Shown here: piece after piece, positions 45,128 to 53,128 of the stretch
Numbering within the stretch: position 1 is the stretch's first letter
Layout of the letters: each line of letters opens with the position of its first letter
From: Aureispira sp. CCB-E
GTDB lineage: Bacteria; Bacteroidota; Bacteroidia; Chitinophagales; Saprospiraceae
Direction: 5' to 3'
Length of the DNA stretch: 64,000 nt
Assembly: GCF_031326345.1 (NCBI RefSeq)
Contig: NZ_CP133671.1
Coordinates: 1,054,001-1,118,000, forward strand
The notes under the pieces: model-generated
The model's input: only the letters and a program-made list of their open reading frames with translations
Database searches by the model: none
What the model was told of the DNA's origin: nothing
Made by a program: the position numbers and the translations under genes

Positions 45128-45670
45128 CTAGTGAGTCGTATTAGAAACTGTCGGTTTCATCAGAATAGAAAAGAAACCTATCAGTGAAATTGTAGATAAG
45201 AGGAGGATTAAAATAAGAGCCCTAGATTTTTGAGGGGGAACAGTAGTTAGTTTTATAGAAGTGGTGTCGTTGGAGGAAGAGACAGTTTCTGTTTTATCTA
45301 CTGTTGAATCTTTTTGTAGGGTTTGATGTGATTTTTTGGGGAGGAGGTTTGGTTTAGGTTTGGAATGAATAGGACGTTGTTGGGATTTTTTGTTAAATTT
45401 TGGAGGATTACAAGGTTGAATTTTCTCCAAAGAATCCTCTAAAGGAATCTTATTGGATGTAATTGGTTTGATGTTAATCGGACATTTTTTCTTTTTAACT
45501 TGGGACGGAATCCGATAGTCAATAGGTCCTAAACCAAATTCATCTGGAACATAAATTGTAAAACTTGAGTTGGCGCCACTGTGGCTGCGCAAAGCAATTT
45601 TTTTGGTTTGAGCAGAACATAAACTGAAGCCAATAAATAGAAGCCCAAAACTTAAGAAAACTGATTTCAT
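45128..45670 (-). CDS. exported, C-terminally anchored protein of unknown function
   Basis: 180 residues with a signal peptide (MKSVFLSFGLLFIGFSLCSAQ), a Lys/Pro/Ser/Thr-rich low-complexity middle (about 75-145), and a transmembrane helix near the end (ALILILLLSTISLIGFFSILM). The mature N-terminus has a short beta-like block (FTIYVPDEFGLGPIDYRIP). The middle is probably an extended spacer. No family recognised. It is divergent from the next pair of genes. Confidence 0.55.
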   Translation of the reverse strand: MKSVFLSFGLLFIGFSLCSAQTKKIALRSHSGANSSFTIYVPDEFGLGPIDYRIPSQVKKKKCPINIKPITSNKIPLEDSLEKIQPCNPPKFNKKSQQRPIHSKPKPNLLPKKSHQTLQKDSTVDKTETVSSSNDTTSIKLTTVPPQKSRALILILLLSTISLIGFFSILMKPTVSNTTH

Positions 45671-45842
45671 GGAATAATTATTTATTTTGTAAAAGAATAA
45701 ACCAAAAGTAGTATTCGCACCCCAAAACGGCTAAAAAATGCTTTGTAAACGCTTTGTAAACTATTTTACAAGGGTTTTGCAAAGAAAAAATGGTGTAGAG
45801 TTGAAGAAAACAGGCGATTATGAGATTAGAAATTTATACAAC

Positions 45843-46793
45843 ATGACCGAAAAACAATTAAGAGGCTTTGAGTTGCTAAAGCAAGAGGTAGAAGCAACGT
45901 TTCGGCAGCAAGTGATTTCTTGTCAAGAATCCATTCACGAGTGGAAAGGAAAGCAAATTAAATTGTTCCAAGATACTTTAAGTGAAACAGTAGGTGGCTA
46001 TGTTAGTGAGAAGTGGTTTTATACCCATTTGAAAGTAAAGAAAAATGAAAAGCTTCCTCGAATAGATATGCTCAATTTATTATCTCGTTATGTTGGTGTT
46101 GCAGATTGGCAAGCTTTTTTGAGTAATCTAGAACTAGAGCCTGTTGTGAAGGAAGAGTGGCTTGATGATACTCCAAGACCTTCCTCTAAATTAACAACTA
46201 TTTTACTACCATTGCTTGCATTAGTAATAGGAGGAGTATTTTTATTGGGCTCATTTTTTTATAAAGAAACAACTTATCAGTTCTGCATTGTTGATCAGGA
46301 TGACGGAATGCCAATTGCAGCTAAGAATATTGAGGCTTTCTTGTTAAAGAAAGGGGAATCACCGCTTGCTTTAACCGTAGATAGTTTGAGCTGCTTGCGG
46401 GTAGAAAATGTAGAAGGGGAGGTAATAAAATTAAAGATCGAAGCACTTTATTACCAGCCGTTGTTGATTCATCGTTCTATTAGTAGTGCCAAGAAGCAAG
46501 AGAGAATTGCGCTAAAAAAAGACGATTATGCTTTGATGATTCATTATTTCTCGATGAATAAAATGAAAGATTGGAAGGAAAGACGGGCGCAATTGGATGT
46601 AATGTTGAGTGACGAAGCGCAAATTATTCAAATCCACAGTCAAACAGGCGGAGGCATGGCTTTGTATAATAAAGAGGAATTTATCAATAAAATGACCATG
46701 CCAATTAAAAGCTTGCAAAATATCAATATTCTAGAAACCAAATACAAAGGCAAGAAAATCATTGAAATCCGATTTGTACAAAATGAAAAATAA
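45843..46793 (+). CDS. single-pass membrane protein of unknown function
   Basis: 316 residues from the ATG at 45843 (MTEKQLRGFELLKQEVE); the frame is open further upstream without a plausible start signal. A cytoplasmic N-terminal domain of about 120 residues contains SEKWFYTHLK...LPRIDMLNLLSRYVG, which recalls a DNA-binding or Toll-like helix set but cannot be assigned. A transmembrane helix (about 120-140: ILLPLLALVIGGVFLLGSFF) leads to an extracytoplasmic domain of about 170 residues. The topology would suit a sensor. It is directly followed by an exported protein gene. Confidence 0.6.
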   Translation: MTEKQLRGFELLKQEVEATFRQQVISCQESIHEWKGKQIKLFQDTLSETVGGYVSEKWFYTHLKVKKNEKLPRIDMLNLLSRYVGVADWQAFLSNLELEPVVKEEWLDDTPRPSSKLTTILLPLLALVIGGVFLLGSFFYKETTYQFCIVDQDDGMPIAAKNIEAFLLKKGESPLALTVDSLSCLRVENVEGEVIKLKIEALYYQPLLIHRSISSAKKQERIALKKDDYALMIHYFSMNKMKDWKERRAQLDVMLSDEAQIIQIHSQTGGGMALYNKEEFINKMTMPIKSLQNINILETKYKGKKIIEIRFVQNEK

Positions 46794-46794
46794 G

Positions 46795-47400
46795 ATGAAA
46801 AAGATATTGGTAACTATCGTGTTGATTGGGGCAACAGTATTTTCTTTTGGGCAGTCGGTTGCTGTACCTGACCATGCTTTGTCTGATTTGAAATCTGTAC
46901 AATTGGAACGGGAAAATTTAGCCGTTTATGAAGAACAAGCGGTCTTAAAACTTCAGGATGTATTGGATTATATAGAGATTATAAGCAGCTCTCAATACAA
47001 CTTAGAATTACGTAAAGCAGCGATGGAAGCTGCCCTGTCTAATTTTGATGCCAATGCTAGTTTGTCTTGTAACTGGTTGTCTAATGCCACTTCTATTGAG
47101 CCGCAAAAGTGTGTGCCCCAACGTCTATTAAGCGACTTATTAAAACAAGCTCCTTATGAGTTGAAAGTAGGAAGTAGGAAAGTGAAAATACAGCAAAAAC
47201 TACATCCATTATCAAGAGAAACTTATCAAGGAGAATTAGCTTATTACCAACAAATTCAAATAAAAAAGAAAGGCGCAACACAGTTTAAAAAAGAGAAAGA
47301 AGTACTTGTTCGAATCAAGTTTTTACTCAAGAGAGTAACCAAGCAATTTGGACGGACGAATGAAACAGTATGGGAAGTAAAGTTCTTAGAAATATCTTGA
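46795..47400 (+). CDS. exported protein of unknown function
   Basis: 201 residues from the ATG at 46795 (MKKILVTIVLIGATVFSFGQ signal peptide), one base after the stop of the previous gene; an ATG at 46783 would overlap that gene by 11 bases. The mature protein is helical at first (LSDLKSVQLERENLAVYEEQAVLKLQDVLDYIEII) and then beta-rich. Two cysteines (SCNWL, KCVP) may pair. Tight spacing indicates translational coupling with the membrane protein before it, so the two probably act together. Confidence 0.65.
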   Translation: MKKILVTIVLIGATVFSFGQSVAVPDHALSDLKSVQLERENLAVYEEQAVLKLQDVLDYIEIISSSQYNLELRKAAMEAALSNFDANASLSCNWLSNATSIEPQKCVPQRLLSDLLKQAPYELKVGSRKVKIQQKLHPLSRETYQGELAYYQQIQIKKKGATQFKKEKEVLVRIKFLLKRVTKQFGRTNETVWEVKFLEIS

Positions 47401-47457
47401 TGATAAAGAATAACTTACTATCCAATACTAGTTAGGCATCAACTCTTTGTACCCATA

Positions 47458-48390
47458 TTAGCCCGTTACCAAAATCGCTTTCTCTTTAGCAATGCCAATT
47501 TGCACAATGGCACCAGAATTGAATTCTATAAAATCATCCATCACACCATCACTAAAAATAACACCTTCTTTAGGCATACTTGATTCTAGTTGTAACTGAT
47601 GTTGATGGGTGATAAAACCAGTCGTTAATTGGATATTAGAAGCACGGCTCAAAAACGGTTCTCGAACAATAAAAACAAGCTGATCGGTTTCCCATGATAG
47701 TCGTTGTTGCTGTATCGAGGTGCTATTTCCAAATTGGGCAGAAATGCAGTTGGCCATATTAATCAAAGAACTCAGCCAACCCGTTGACCCTGCACCAGTG
47801 GAAATTATGATGCCACTAGAAGACTGATTTTCCTCTTTATTTTGAAAATGGACTTTGTATCGTGCCGATTTATGAGACTGGTGCCCAATAAAAAAATCAT
47901 TAAACGCTAGTAGCCTTTGCCCATCGTTGAGTTTTGCTTCTGCCATGGTCACTTTTTTGGACAGGTAGTTGTTTTTTTTGACATTTTCAACCGCTTTTTG
48001 ATAGTTGTTTAATGTGAAAGGCAGCAAAATGCCATCGTATAATTCGGGATCAGGATTGACCCCCAAGATTGGTTTGTTGTGCACATACTTGGCGGTATTG
48101 GCAACTAATCCATCGTGCCCAATAACAACAACAACATCATCCTCTCCAAATGAGAAATTAGGCAAAAAGTTTTGCTCGACCACTTGCGTCCGCATCATGT
48201 TGGTGGATATTTTTTGAGCTGCTTCGACCGAACGCTCTATGGCCTCATCTTCACTTTCTACCTGATCTATATTGATACCTTTGCTACTCATATAGAACTT
48301 AGCCTGCTTCTTGGTATTGAAGCGTTTTTTGAGTTGCTTCATTCTAGATTCGCCCTTAATAATGATTAAGTTATCTTTTTGTAACCCCAT
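47458..48390 (-). CDS. divergent NAD kinase-like protein
   Basis: A 310-residue cytoplasmic protein with the layout of NAD kinases but changed motifs. The GGDGT loop is GHDGL (91-95), the NE/D motif is FNDFFIG (163-169), and the last glycine-rich loop is STGAGSTGW (197-205) where TGSTAY is usual. The aspartate of the first loop (Asp93) is kept, so it may still bind NAD or a related nucleotide and phosphorylate it or another substrate. The cell presumably has a standard NAD kinase elsewhere; that cannot be seen here. It lies downstream of an SPFH gene in the same direction with a 180-base gap holding a TGAACGATTA motif. Confidence 0.7.
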   Translation of the reverse strand: MGLQKDNLIIIKGESRMKQLKKRFNTKKQAKFYMSSKGINIDQVESEDEAIERSVEAAQKISTNMMRTQVVEQNFLPNFSFGEDDVVVVIGHDGLVANTAKYVHNKPILGVNPDPELYDGILLPFTLNNYQKAVENVKKNNYLSKKVTMAEAKLNDGQRLLAFNDFFIGHQSHKSARYKVHFQNKEENQSSSGIIISTGAGSTGWLSSLINMANCISAQFGNSTSIQQQRLSWETDQLVFIVREPFLSRASNIQLTTGFITHQHQLQLESSMPKEGVIFSDGVMDDFIEFNSGAIVQIGIAKEKAILVTG

Positions 48391-48415
48391 GATTTGTTGT
48401 TTAATTTATATTAAG

Positions 48416-48425
48416 TAATCGTTCA
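48416..48425 (-). promoter_or_regulatory. TGAACGATTA motif
   Basis: On the minus strand this reads TGAACGATTACTTA, 26 bases before the start of the NAD-kinase-like gene and pointing into it. It is the copy closest to a start codon. Confidence 0.45.
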
Positions 48426-48570
48426 TAAAAATTTATAGGCAAAATAGAATTCTTTTTGCACTGTTCTTCATCAAAAAATCTCGTTTTAGCCCGCTAAAAC
48501 TTCAATTCTTTTCTTTGAACAGCACTAAAAACAATTACATTTTTAACTATACTTTTTTCTGTCCACTTAC

Positions 48571-49572
48571 TTACTTGATTAGATCGCTGAGTAAATCAGG
48601 GCTGATGTTGAGATTCTGTATATTGCCTGAGTTTTCGGCTAGTTCTCTAAAGGCAAGTGCCACATTTAATTTGGGATCACTTTTGCCATTCAAAGCCATG
48701 ATGGTTTTCCAATCCATACCTTTGTATAGAGCAAGCATTTTTTCTAGTCGGTAAGCTTCTGCATCAGCTGCTTTTCGTTTGTTTTCTGATTGTAATTCAA
48801 TAAGCTGTTTGCGACTTTCCTCTACGGCAATATCTGCATTGAGTTTCATTTCTCGGAGTGCTCTATCATTTTCTGCCTTTTTGATTTCTGCCTCCATTTT
48901 TTTGTCGGCAATTTGCTTCTTCTTTTCCTCTACGGCAATTTCTGTATTCAGCTCTGATTCTTTGATGGCACGTTCTTGTTCTACAGCAAAATTGCGACGT
49001 TTATAAATTGCTTCATCCGATTCAATTTGCAGCGCTTCACGAGTTTCAGCCTCTAATGCACGAGCCATTTCAGGAGTAGGTTTTACAGATAGTACAATGA
49101 TACTTAGTGGCTGAATACCTATTGATTGGATGGCTTCTGAGTTTTGAAGTTGTGTTAGAATGGCTTTTTCTAGAACTTTAGAACCTGCCATCGCATCTTT
49201 TAAGGTGTTATTACCTAGAAAAACACTAGCTGCGGCTTGTGCTTCATTAATAATACGTTGTGATAATTTTTGATAATCGTCGGATATTCTTTTCCCTTTG
49301 GAATTGACTGTGAAATCGAGTAAATCCGCCAATCGTTTGGGATCTGTGATTTGATAAGTGATTTCCCCTTGCACGGTAACCGTTTGAAAATCCTTGGTAG
49401 AGTCTTCAAAAATGAAGGGAGCATCATCACTACCCATTGGAATCGCAGCAATGGAAGTTGTTGGCTGATAATACCAAAATGAAAGCCCTCTGCCTTCTTG
49501 CTTAATACCTCCATTTTTATACTGAAGGACATAAGTCATTGCATCGAATTTGATAAATTTAAATCCAAACAT
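48571..49572 (-). CDS. SPFH/band 7 domain protein
   Basis: 333 residues. The SPFH domain covers about residues 10-200 (FIKFDAMTYVLQYKNG; VTVQGEITYQITDPKRLADLLDF; VLEKAILTQLQ). A long charged coiled coil follows (about 205-285: EQERAIKESELNTEIAVEEKKKQIADKK...), with two copies of an EL/KLNxxIAVEE motif, then a short tail. There is no signal peptide or clear transmembrane helix, so membrane contact would be peripheral or by oligomer. SPFH proteins build ring-like scaffolds in membranes. The NAD-kinase-like gene follows it. Confidence 0.87.
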   Translation of the reverse strand: MFGFKFIKFDAMTYVLQYKNGGIKQEGRGLSFWYYQPTTSIAAIPMGSDDAPFIFEDSTKDFQTVTVQGEITYQITDPKRLADLLDFTVNSKGKRISDDYQKLSQRIINEAQAAASVFLGNNTLKDAMAGSKVLEKAILTQLQNSEAIQSIGIQPLSIIVLSVKPTPEMARALEAETREALQIESDEAIYKRRNFAVEQERAIKESELNTEIAVEEKKKQIADKKMEAEIKKAENDRALREMKLNADIAVEESRKQLIELQSENKRKAADAEAYRLEKMLALYKGMDWKTIMALNGKSDPKLNVALAFRELAENSGNIQNLNISPDLLSDLIK

Positions 49573-49927
49573 AATGTGTTGATTTTGTTGTCTATTTAAA
49601 AGTTATTTTTTACTTAGTTTGTTTTTTAAACTAAGAATAAGTTTATTTAGTTCCCTATCTTATTTGTTTTTTTATTTTGACCTCATATTACTTTTTGTGA
49701 AAGTTTCATAGTATTGATTATCAGTAATGTAGACTTAGTGTCTTTGCTGTTGTAAAAGTCTGATCATTAGAAAAATAAGAATTTATTTTCATAGAATATA
49801 AAAAGATCTAAATTATGGTAATATACTGAAAATTAATTGTTTGTTAGTGCTGTAATAACCTAATACTATGCATGAGTTTTATTTAGAGGTTGGGGACTTT
49901 TTTTTAGTTGAAATGTTATTTTTTAGC

Positions 49928-49941
49928 TCTACACTTGTAGA
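49928..49941 (+). promoter_or_regulatory. BlaI-type operator 1
   Basis: TCTACACTTGTAGA is a perfect palindrome around a two-base centre, fitting the TACAnnTGTA sites of BlaI/MecI repressors. It covers the -33 element (CTTG, 49934-49937). Confidence 0.8.
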
Positions 49942-49965
49942 ATTAAATTTTTTATTCTACATTTG
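49934..49965 (+). promoter_or_regulatory. blaI promoter, Bacteroidota type
   Basis: A -33 box CTTG (49934-49937) and a -7 box TACATTTG (49958-49965) are 20 bases apart, fitting TTTG-N19/20-TAnnTTTG. The start would lie near 49971, giving a leader of about 115 bases. Each box sits inside one operator, so repressor binding would directly block both. Confidence 0.65.
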
Positions 49966-49969
49966 TAGA
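49956..49969 (+). promoter_or_regulatory. BlaI-type operator 2
   Basis: TCTACATTTGTAGA is a second palindrome of the same type, 28 bases (about 2.7 helical turns) from operator 1 centre to centre. It contains the -7 box TACATTTG. Confidence 0.8.
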
Positions 49970-50025
49970 GTAAGTTTTGAAATGAGAAGGAACAATTACG
50001 ATACTTAATCAATACTTCGTGAAAA

Positions 50026-50062
50026 ATCAACGACCACGAAGTAGCAGCGCAGCTAACTACTA
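50026..50062 (+). repeat. CAACGACCACGAAGTAG/GCTAACTACT repeat, best copy
   Basis: The reference copy of the dispersed family: ATCAACGACCACGAAGTAG, then CAGCGCAGCTAACTACTA. It lies in the presumed leader of blaI, 26 bases before the start codon. A TACTTCGTG stretch at 50013-50021 before it makes a short inverted pair with CACGAAGTA (50035-50043). Confidence 0.75.
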
Positions 50063-50087
50063 AATTATAGAATAAGAACAACTAGTT

Positions 50088-50459
50088 ATGAAATTATCAA
50101 AGACAGAAGAAGAACTAATGCAGCATATTTGGCGATTGGAAAATGTGTTTATGAAAGACATTCTAGAAGCCTATGAGGAGCCTAAGCCAGCAACAACAAC
50201 TATAGCTACTTTGCTAAAGAGAATTCGAGACAAAGGATTTATAGATTATAAAACGTTTGGAAAGTCTAGGAAGTACTATCCTCTAGTTAGTAAGTCGGAT
50301 TATTTTGGAAAGCACTTTAGAGGCTTGCTTCAAAATTTTTTTGGAAACTCTGCCAGTCGATTTGCTTCTTTTTTTACACAATCAACAGATTTGACAAAAG
50401 ACGAATTGGAAGCCTTAAGAGCAGTCATTGATGAAGAGATTAAAAAGAAAGACGAATGA
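50088..50459 (+). CDS. BlaI/MecI/CopY family transcriptional repressor
   Basis: A 123-residue dimeric winged-helix repressor. The N-terminal domain has the family start LSKTEEELMQHIWRLENVFMKDIL, recognition helix region PATTTIATLLKRIRDKGFIDYK, and the wing FGKSRKYYPLVSKSDY. The C-terminal helices serve for dimerisation. It overlaps the next gene by four bases (ATGA), so the two are translationally coupled. It most likely binds the two TCTACAnnTGTAGA palindromes upstream and controls its own operon, being inactivated by proteolysis started by the M56 partner. Confidence 0.93.
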   Translation: MKLSKTEEELMQHIWRLENVFMKDILEAYEEPKPATTTIATLLKRIRDKGFIDYKTFGKSRKYYPLVSKSDYFGKHFRGLLQNFFGNSASRFASFFTQSTDLTKDELEALRAVIDEEIKKKDE

Positions 50460-51934
50460 TGCTTTATATTTTAAAATCAGGATTGTGCCTAGGACTTATT
50501 TTAGGGGGCTATCGATTGTTTTTAGAACGAGAAAAAATGGCTGTATTTAATCGGTGGTTTTTGTTATTTGGATTGCTGTATTCTTTTATTGTACCACTTA
50601 TTAGTATTGAATACACTGTAATTGTTTCAGAAATAGAGTCTATACCTGTGTACTTGTTCGATGAAAATATAATGACAGCGAATCATGTACCTCAAGAAAA
50701 AAGTTGGAATTGGATGTATTATCTGACAATGGGGTATGGCATAGTTGTATTTATTTTGATGATTCGGTTGAGCTATCACTTGAATAATTTGTGGCAAACA
50801 ATTAAAAAGCACCAGCAGGTAAATTTTAGAGGTGCCCAATTAGTTTTGTTGCATGGGGATAATCTGCCATATACGTTTGGTCGATACATCTTTGTTTCTG
50901 AAGAGTTATATCGGATGGGAAAGATAGAAGAAGAGTTGTACTTACACGAACTCGCTCATGTGCGTCAATGGCATTCCATAGATGTACTAGTGGTAGAAGT
51001 GCTTCAAGTATTCTTTTGGTTTAATCCTATTTTAATACTGTATAAAAAAGTAATTCAACTCAATCACGAATTTTTAGCAGACAGCCAAGTGATTCAAGAG
51101 TTCCCCACAATAGCCTCCTACCAACATCTTTTACTAGATAAAATAGCACAAAAACAATCTGTATCACTAACCAGTAATTTTAATTTTTTATCAACTAAAA
51201 AACGTTTAACAATGATGACAAAAAACACTTCATGGTTAAAGGCGTATTCCCTTGCTTCAATGACCATACCGCTATTTTGTGGGTTACTAGTTTTGTTTAG
51301 CAACAAAGTAGAAGCCCAAATAACTCCAAGTAAAACGGAGATAAAAAAAGAACTAGAGTTGAAAGAGATGTATTTTCAACATGCAACCTTTGTAATTTCT
51401 AGAAACAAGGATCAGAAGGTATATAAATCTTATAATACCTTAACTGAGGAAAAGAAGCGTATGTTGCCACCACCGCCACCAATGCAAGATCAATCGAAGG
51501 AACTAAAACCTCTTCCTGAAGGAACATTGGTGTATTTAGATCAAGACAATAAAGTACGAATTAGTATGGCTGCTAATGGAGACATTCCACCGCCACCACC
51601 ACCACCTTGCCCTCCAACTCCGCTAGCGCCACCACCACCAAGTCCAAAGCCATTCCCAGAGGCTTATCCATCACCTAAAGCTCAACCTAAAAAGTTTCCT
51701 AAAAGGGAGGCAACCGTAGGAATGATGGAAGAATTTAATGCTATTATAAGACATTATAATGCTCAGCCGAACGAAGAAAAAAGACTTGAAGAAAAAGATT
51801 TAGCACGTTTAGTGGCCACTCGTGCATTGATGTCAAAAGAACAGGCTGATAAGATAGATGCTTCCTATGTTTCAATTGCCAATAAGGAGGTAGAGAGACT
51901 CAAAAAAGAAGGTCGTTTTAGAGCGGATAGATAA
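50456..51934 (+). CDS. M56 family (BlaR1-like) membrane metallopeptidase
   Basis: 492 residues. Three N-terminal transmembrane helices precede the M56 zinc peptidase domain, with HELAH at 164-168 and a third ligand region HEFLADS (204-210). A further helix lies at about 261-283 (AYSLASMTIPLFCGLLVLF). The extracytoplasmic C-terminus has two proline blocks (PPPPPM, and a longer one at about 377-400) and a charged helix. It has no penicillin-binding sensor domain, so it should sense something other than beta-lactams in the classical way, perhaps wall stress. It should trigger cleavage of the repressor encoded just upstream. Confidence 0.92.
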   Translation: MMLYILKSGLCLGLILGGYRLFLEREKMAVFNRWFLLFGLLYSFIVPLISIEYTVIVSEIESIPVYLFDENIMTANHVPQEKSWNWMYYLTMGYGIVVFILMIRLSYHLNNLWQTIKKHQQVNFRGAQLVLLHGDNLPYTFGRYIFVSEELYRMGKIEEELYLHELAHVRQWHSIDVLVVEVLQVFFWFNPILILYKKVIQLNHEFLADSQVIQEFPTIASYQHLLLDKIAQKQSVSLTSNFNFLSTKKRLTMMTKNTSWLKAYSLASMTIPLFCGLLVLFSNKVEAQITPSKTEIKKELELKEMYFQHATFVISRNKDQKVYKSYNTLTEEKKRMLPPPPPMQDQSKELKPLPEGTLVYLDQDNKVRISMAANGDIPPPPPPPCPPTPLAPPPPSPKPFPEAYPSPKAQPKKFPKREATVGMMEEFNAIIRHYNAQPNEEKRLEEKDLARLVATRALMSKEQADKIDASYVSIANKEVERLKKEGRFRADR

Positions 51935-52084
51935 CTGCTGTCATTAAAAAAAACTTTTGATTTTAAACAAAAAGACTAAAAAAGTGTTTTATTTACAGGT
52001 CTAATCAGATACTCAGTGATGATTGTTATCAGTATAATTTTTAATGATAAAATTATACATCCAAACACACGAATTTATAGATAA

Positions 52085-52094
52085 TAATCGTTCA
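52085..52094 (-). promoter_or_regulatory. TGAACGATTA motif
   Basis: A reverse-strand copy (TAATCGTTCA on the plus strand), 25 bases before the start of the barrel protein gene. Unlike the copy at 48416, it points away from that gene. Confidence 0.4.
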
Positions 52095-52118
52095 TAGAAC
52101 AAAACAAATTTTTAGTTT

Positions 52119-52670
52119 ATGAAATATGCAATTAGTACATTGCTTGCTACCATTTTATTGTTAGTGAGTACAGAACAGGCGCATGCCCAAAAAAATTACA
52201 ATACGTCAATAGGTGGTCGATTAGGACCTAGCTATGGATTTTCTTTAAAGCATTTTTTTGCAGAGCGTGTCGCATTTGAAGGCTTAGTAACCAGCCGCTA
52301 TTTTGGGCCTTATAGAAGAGGTCCTGTCCCAAGAGGATATGCTTATGGACATTGGAATACTACACCAGGCGTTAACCTTACCGCTTTATTCGAATGGCAT
52401 TTTCCCATAGGAAGGGTAAGAGGGTTTAATTGGTTTATTGGTGGTGGTGGACATGTCGGTGTATGGGGAGGATATGTAGATCATCCTTATTTTGATGATG
52501 ATACTCGACCCTATGTTTTAACAGGGCTTGATTTTGTTGCAGGTGTTGAGTATACTTTTGAGAAAATCCCATTAACCTTGCAAGCAGATATAAAGCCTAG
52601 TTTCCACTTTTTTGAGTACTTGGGCGTCTGGTACGACGAGGCTGCTATTACAGCACGCTATGCGTTTTAG
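52119..52670 (+). CDS. outer membrane beta-barrel protein
   Basis: 183 residues with a signal peptide (MKYAISTLLATILLLVSTEQAHAQ). The mature part alternates in the way of an eight-strand barrel (SIGGRLGPSYGFSLKHF; VAFEGLVTSRYFG; NLTALFEWHFPI; WFIGGGGHVGVWGGY; FVAGVEYTFEKIPLTLQADIKPS) and ends in Phe (ITARYAF), the usual outer-membrane signal. Gly, Tyr and Trp are common. It has its own terminator. Role unknown; small barrels of this kind are common in Bacteroidota. Confidence 0.8.
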   Translation: MKYAISTLLATILLLVSTEQAHAQKNYNTSIGGRLGPSYGFSLKHFFAERVAFEGLVTSRYFGPYRRGPVPRGYAYGHWNTTPGVNLTALFEWHFPIGRVRGFNWFIGGGGHVGVWGGYVDHPYFDDDTRPYVLTGLDFVAGVEYTFEKIPLTLQADIKPSFHFFEYLGVWYDEAAITARYAF

Positions 52671-52729
52671 ATTCTAACAGAGAATAGCATTAAACAAAGC
52701 AAACGAACCAATTATAAATAAAACTTGAT

Positions 52730-52765
52730 AGCGAAGTCTTCCAGAAAGGCTTCGCTTTTTTTTAC
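52730..52765 (+). terminator. barrel gene terminator
   Basis: AGCGAAGTCTT (52730-52740) pairs with AAGGCTTCGCT (52746-52756), with a G-T pair and a short loop, followed by eight Ts. Confidence 0.88.
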
Positions 52766-52832
52766 TAAAGTTATACACTAGTTTGTAAAAAACATAGACT
52801 AGCAACCAATAGTTCGTTGAAAAACTTTATTG

Positions 52833-52893
52833 GTTTGATAATCAATAAGTTATAGTTTTATTGTGTTTTGCGTTAAAAATTTGATTATCAAAC
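52833..52893. repeat. 13-bp perfect inverted repeat
   Basis: GTTTGATAATCAA (52833-52845) is mirrored by TTGATTATCAAAC (52881-52893) across 35 bases. It borders the dispersed repeat that begins at 52888. There is no T-tail. Confidence 0.65.
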
Positions 52894-52949
52894 TAATATA
52901 AATGTGCTTTTTTATCTTTTTGGTAAAAAAGTAAAAAACTAAGCTTGCG
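52888..52949. repeat. dispersed repeat, copy 2
   Basis: The reverse complement matches 8346-8393 with one substitution and about 12 extra bases of A/T run. See copy 1. Confidence 0.8.
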
Positions 52950-53064
52950 CCCTCATGAGCGTAGCGAACTAATCAACGAACTACTAAGCAATATAACCAA
53001 CTATTAATTATTAGGAATGTAATGTTAAAATCTAATAAAGTAATGTTAGCTATTTCCGAAAAAA

Positions 53065-53095
53065 GCTGAACTTTCTTGAAAACTGTGTAATTTTG
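53065..53095 (+). promoter_or_regulatory. possible porin promoter
   Basis: TAATTTTG (53088-53095) fits TAnnTTTG. The -33 position holds GCTG (53065-53068, 19 bases away), a weak match. A start near 53101 would leave about 28 bases of leader. Confidence 0.4.
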
Positions 53096-53128
53096 GAATT
53101 TGAGTCCTAACTATAAATTTAAATTACA

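Larger units (their letters stand above)
49573..50087. other. intergenic region between divergent genes
   Basis: 515 AT-rich bases between the SPFH gene (leftward) and blaI-like (rightward). The right half holds the two operators, the promoter and a dispersed repeat in the blaI leader. The left half shows nothing definite. Confidence 0.6.
52671..53128. other. intergenic region with repeats
   Basis: 458 bases holding, in order, the terminator of the barrel gene, a 13-bp inverted repeat (52833/52881), a dispersed repeat shared with 8346-8393, a divergent GTAGCGAACTA stretch, and the likely promoter of the porin. No coding signal. Confidence 0.6.

Noticed and set aside
51460-51680. CCACCGCCACC-type simple repeats
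   Set aside because: These encode the proline-rich spacer of the M56 protease in frame; no spacer-repeat structure.
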